Source: PFJX01 sp038215555 (GTDB taxonomy: Bacteria; Pseudomonadota; Gammaproteobacteria; Burkholderiales; Thiobacillaceae). Taken from it: DNA of 6,164 nt. The stretch lies in contig JBBQQT010000184.1 in assembly GCA_038215555.1 (NCBI GenBank), positions 1 through 6,164 of the forward strand, read 5' to 3'. Made by a program: the position numbers and the translations under genes. Of the stretch, positions 4,648 through 6,164 are shown piece by piece. The notes under the pieces were generated by a model that saw only the letters and a program-made list of their open reading frames with translations, was not told the DNA's origin and ran no database searches. Position 1 is the stretch's first letter, and each line of letters opens with the position of its first letter.

Positions 4648-5979
4648 GTGTCAGCCGTAATAACCGTCACAGAACTGAATCGACAAGCCCGCTTCGCGAT
4701 CGAGAAAGCCCTGCCTTCATGCTGGGTTGCCGGCGAGATTTCCAACTTGACGCTGGCCAGCTCAGGGCATTGGTACTTCACCCTGAAAGATCAACAAAGC
4801 AGTGTCAAATGCGCCTTTTTTCGGAATCGCAACCAGTTCATGGAATGGAAGCCGTCTGAGGGCAACAAAATTGAAGTGCGTGCGCAAGCAACACTTTATG
4901 AACCGCGTGGCGACTATCAAATCATTGTCGAGGTCATGCGGCATGCTGGCCAAGGTGATGTCTATGCCGCTTTTTTGCGCCTGAAGGCGAAGCTGGAGGC
5001 AGAAGGTCTATTTCGGCCTGAACTGAAGCGATCGCCACCGAAATATCCCAAGTGCATTGGAATCATCACCTCTTTGCAAGCTGCGGCTCTGCAGGATGCA
5101 TTGAAAACATTACAACATCGTTGGCCCATCAGCCCGATTGTGATTTACCCAACTTCAGTACAAGGGTTAGAAGCCACTGCGAGTATTGCGCAAGCAATTC
5201 ATACCGCAATTCAACGCAAAGAATGTGAAGTTCTACTTTTAATACGTGGTGGCGGAAGTCTGGAAGACCTCAATGCTTACAACGATGAGAATTTAGCAAG
5301 AATAATTCGTACATCAAGCATCCCCGTCATCGCGGGCATTGGGCATGAAACCGATTTTTCAATCGCCGATTTCAGCGCGGATATTCGTGCGGCGACGCCA
5401 ACCGCCGCCGCACAACATGCCGTGCCAGATCTAATCGAAACACGTTCCAGCGTCGAGAACTTAACTTCAAGAATGAACGGTTCGATCAAAAGACTGACGT
5501 ATCAGTCCATGCAATATCTTGACGCAGTATCGAGACGCTTATTGCATCCAGGCAACCGACTGACTCAAAACAGGAATAGGGTGATTCAACTTGAAACAGG
5601 GATGCTGAAGAGTGTCGATTATCGAATTCAGCAGTTAAAGCATGAATTAGCGCTGAAGAAAATCCGCATTCACAATCAACGCCCCAATTGCAGTGCAAAA
5701 CGCATTGACCTGTTCAACGCACTTTCCGCGTTTGATTCAACCATGATGGCAAAACTTGTCATTCGAAAAGGCAGATTGGAGAGTGCTTTGAGGTCATTAC
5801 AGCAACTCAATCCAGAAAACATACTCTCCAGAGGCTACTGCATTGTTAGAACCGATGATGGAATAGTGATTAGCGATGGACGTGCAGTGCAACCAGGAAA
5901 CCGGGTGAAAATCATTCTGAAATCGGGCAATTTAGACGCCACTGTAAACTCAGTGAACACTAGCGATTCGATGTATTGA
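4648..5979 (+). CDS. xseA: Exodeoxyribonuclease VII large subunit
   Basis: A 443-residue nuclease subunit, normal family length. With several XseB chains (not in this window) it degrades single-stranded DNA from both ends to oligonucleotides, in repair and recombination. Residues about 1-100 form the OB-fold ssDNA-binding domain ('WVAGEISNL', 'GHWYFTLKD'). The catalytic domain follows with 'GIITSLQAAALQD' (138-150), 'RGGGSLEDL' (200-208), 'GIGHETDFSIAD' (230-241) and 'ATPTAAA' (249-255). D150, R200, H233 and D236 line up with the conserved E. coli residues D155, R205, H238 and D241 at a constant offset of 5. A variable helical, coiled-coil-like stretch (about 265-390) holds XseB in known enzymes, and 'LSRGYCIV' (393-400) closes the domain. 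The GTG start is forced: an in-frame TAG is at 4609 and no other start codon lies between. The ribosome site is weak. The 3' part is clearly more AT-rich than the 5' part. Confidence 0.96.
   Translation: MSAVITVTELNRQARFAIEKALPSCWVAGEISNLTLASSGHWYFTLKDQQSSVKCAFFRNRNQFMEWKPSEGNKIEVRAQATLYEPRGDYQIIVEVMRHAGQGDVYAAFLRLKAKLEAEGLFRPELKRSPPKYPKCIGIITSLQAAALQDALKTLQHRWPISPIVIYPTSVQGLEATASIAQAIHTAIQRKECEVLLLIRGGGSLEDLNAYNDENLARIIRTSSIPVIAGIGHETDFSIADFSADIRAATPTAAAQHAVPDLIETRSSVENLTSRMNGSIKRLTYQSMQYLDAVSRRLLHPGNRLTQNRNRVIQLETGMLKSVDYRIQQLKHELALKKIRIHNQRPNCSAKRIDLFNALSAFDSTMMAKLVIRKGRLESALRSLQQLNPENILSRGYCIVRTDDGIVISDGRAVQPGNRVKIILKSGNLDATVNSVNTSDSMY
4657..4686 (-). promoter_or_regulatory. Weak candidate promoter for the argD leader, inside the start of xseA
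   Basis: On the - strand, TTGTCG (4681-4686) and TATTAC (4657-4662) are separated by 18 nt. Each matches the sigma-70 consensus hexamers at four of six positions. Transcription would start near 4650 and give a leader of about 165 nt to argD that includes all the hairpin segments. The match is weak enough to arise by chance. It is recorded only because no better promoter was seen. Confidence 0.18.
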
Positions 5980-5984
5980 CCGAC

Positions 5985-6019
5985 ACTACAAAGTAAAACG
6001 CCCCGCGAAGCGGGGCGTT
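5985..6019 (-). terminator. Rho-independent terminator of the rRNA operon
   Basis: On the - strand, a 10-bp perfect stem (AACGCCCCGC / GCGGGGCGTT, arms 5997-6006 and 6010-6019) with a tight 3-nt loop is followed by TTACTTTG. It begins 8 nt after the 3' end of 5S rRNA, as expected for the end of an rrn operon. On the + strand the hairpin is followed by GAGAGGG, so it is a poor terminator for xseA, whose stop lies 17 nt before the stem. Confidence 0.9.
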
Positions 6020-6027
6020 GAGAGGGA

Positions 6028-6142
6028 GTCTGGCGATGACCTACTTTCGCGGGCGAGATGCCTACTATCATTGGCGCTGGGGCGTTTCACGGTCCTGTTC
6101 GGAATGGGAAGGGGTGGGACCGCCCCGCTATGGTCGCCAGAC
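6028..6142 (-). rRNA. rrf: 5S ribosomal RNA
   Basis: A 115-nt 5S rRNA read leftward. The terminal helix I is perfect (6028-6036 pairs with 6134-6142, GTCTGGCGA/TCGCCAGAC). Conserved internal blocks are present: GGTCCCACCCC, TTCCCATTCCGAACAGGACC, GTGAAACG, CAGCGCC.ATGATAGT and GAAAGTAGGTCATCGCCAGA. The pattern matches betaproteobacterial 5S genes. It is the 3'-terminal gene of an rRNA operon. The last 22 nt of the window should be spacer toward 23S, which lies outside. Exact mature ends may differ by one or two bases. Confidence 0.97.
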
Positions 6143-6164
6143 ATAACTGTTGGCTTTCCTGGTT

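Noticed and set aside
4560..4859. A + strand frame starting TTG at 4560 with a Lys-rich, plausible-looking N terminus, overlapping the start of xseA
   Set aside because: Most of it is xseA out of frame, it has no ribosome site, and the remainder is not family-like. The charged N terminus is probably chance in AT-rich leader DNA.
5997..6019. The GC-rich hairpin as an xseA terminator
   Set aside because: On the + strand it is followed by GAGAGGGAG, with no T-tract. Its orientation fits the rRNA operon on the other strand.
5835..6071. A 78-codon - strand frame spanning the 5S rRNA, the terminator and the end of xseA
   Set aside because: It runs through a structural RNA and its terminator and is antisense to conserved xseA, so it is not a gene.
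1..6164. CRISPR arrays, insertion sequences, prophage, toxin-antitoxin or defence genes
   Set aside because: No regularly spaced repeats, transposase-like frames, terminal inverted repeats or known defence domains were seen. The gene content is housekeeping.

Overview
The window looks like ordinary core chromosome of a betaproteobacterium. ArgF, ArgG and ArgD closely resemble the betaproteobacterial forms of these enzymes, and the 5S rRNA at the right edge has the block 'CCGAACAGGACCGTGAAACG' that I associate with Betaproteobacteria. A Nitrosomonadales-like lineage is my best guess from protein resemblance and gene order. It is an inference and has not been tested by search.

Layout from left to right. 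(1) Positions 1-395, + strand: the C-terminal GNAT acetyltransferase domain of a larger protein cut by the window edge, probably a Pat/PatZ-type protein acetyltransferase. (2) Positions 430-460: a strong hairpin terminator between two convergent genes. (3) Positions 4484 down to 500, all on the - strand: a compact arginine-synthesis operon argD > argF > DUF2283 gene > argG > ppnP, with gaps of 5, 4, 56 and 2 nt. (4) Positions 4485-4647: a 163-nt divergent intergenic region. It carries a textbook intrinsic terminator that points into argD and lies about 20 nt before its start codon. (5) Positions 4648-5979, + strand: xseA, the large subunit of exonuclease VII, starting with GTG. (6) Positions 5985-6019: the terminator of an rRNA operon. 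(7) Positions 6028-6142, - strand: the 5S rRNA gene, the last gene of an rrn operon whose other genes lie beyond the right edge.

Functionally, ArgD makes N-acetylornithine, ArgF carbamoylates ornithine to citrulline, and ArgG joins citrulline to aspartate to give argininosuccinate. The steps encoded by argA/argJ, argB, argC, argE and argH must lie elsewhere. PpnP, a nucleoside phosphorylase, and a small DUF2283 protein of unknown function are carried in the same transcription unit.

The most interesting part is the argD leader. The arginine operon can apparently only be expressed if RNA polymerase passes an intrinsic terminator. A 24-codon reading frame with three consecutive Arg codons runs into the 5' arm of that terminator and overlaps the argD start. 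Short upstream segments can be drawn as alternative pairings. Together this suggests, without proving, a ribosome-mediated arginine attenuator. The simpler alternative is that the terminator belongs to a short leader RNA or is left over from a gene that once preceded argD. I found no CRISPR array, insertion sequence, prophage or defence system.
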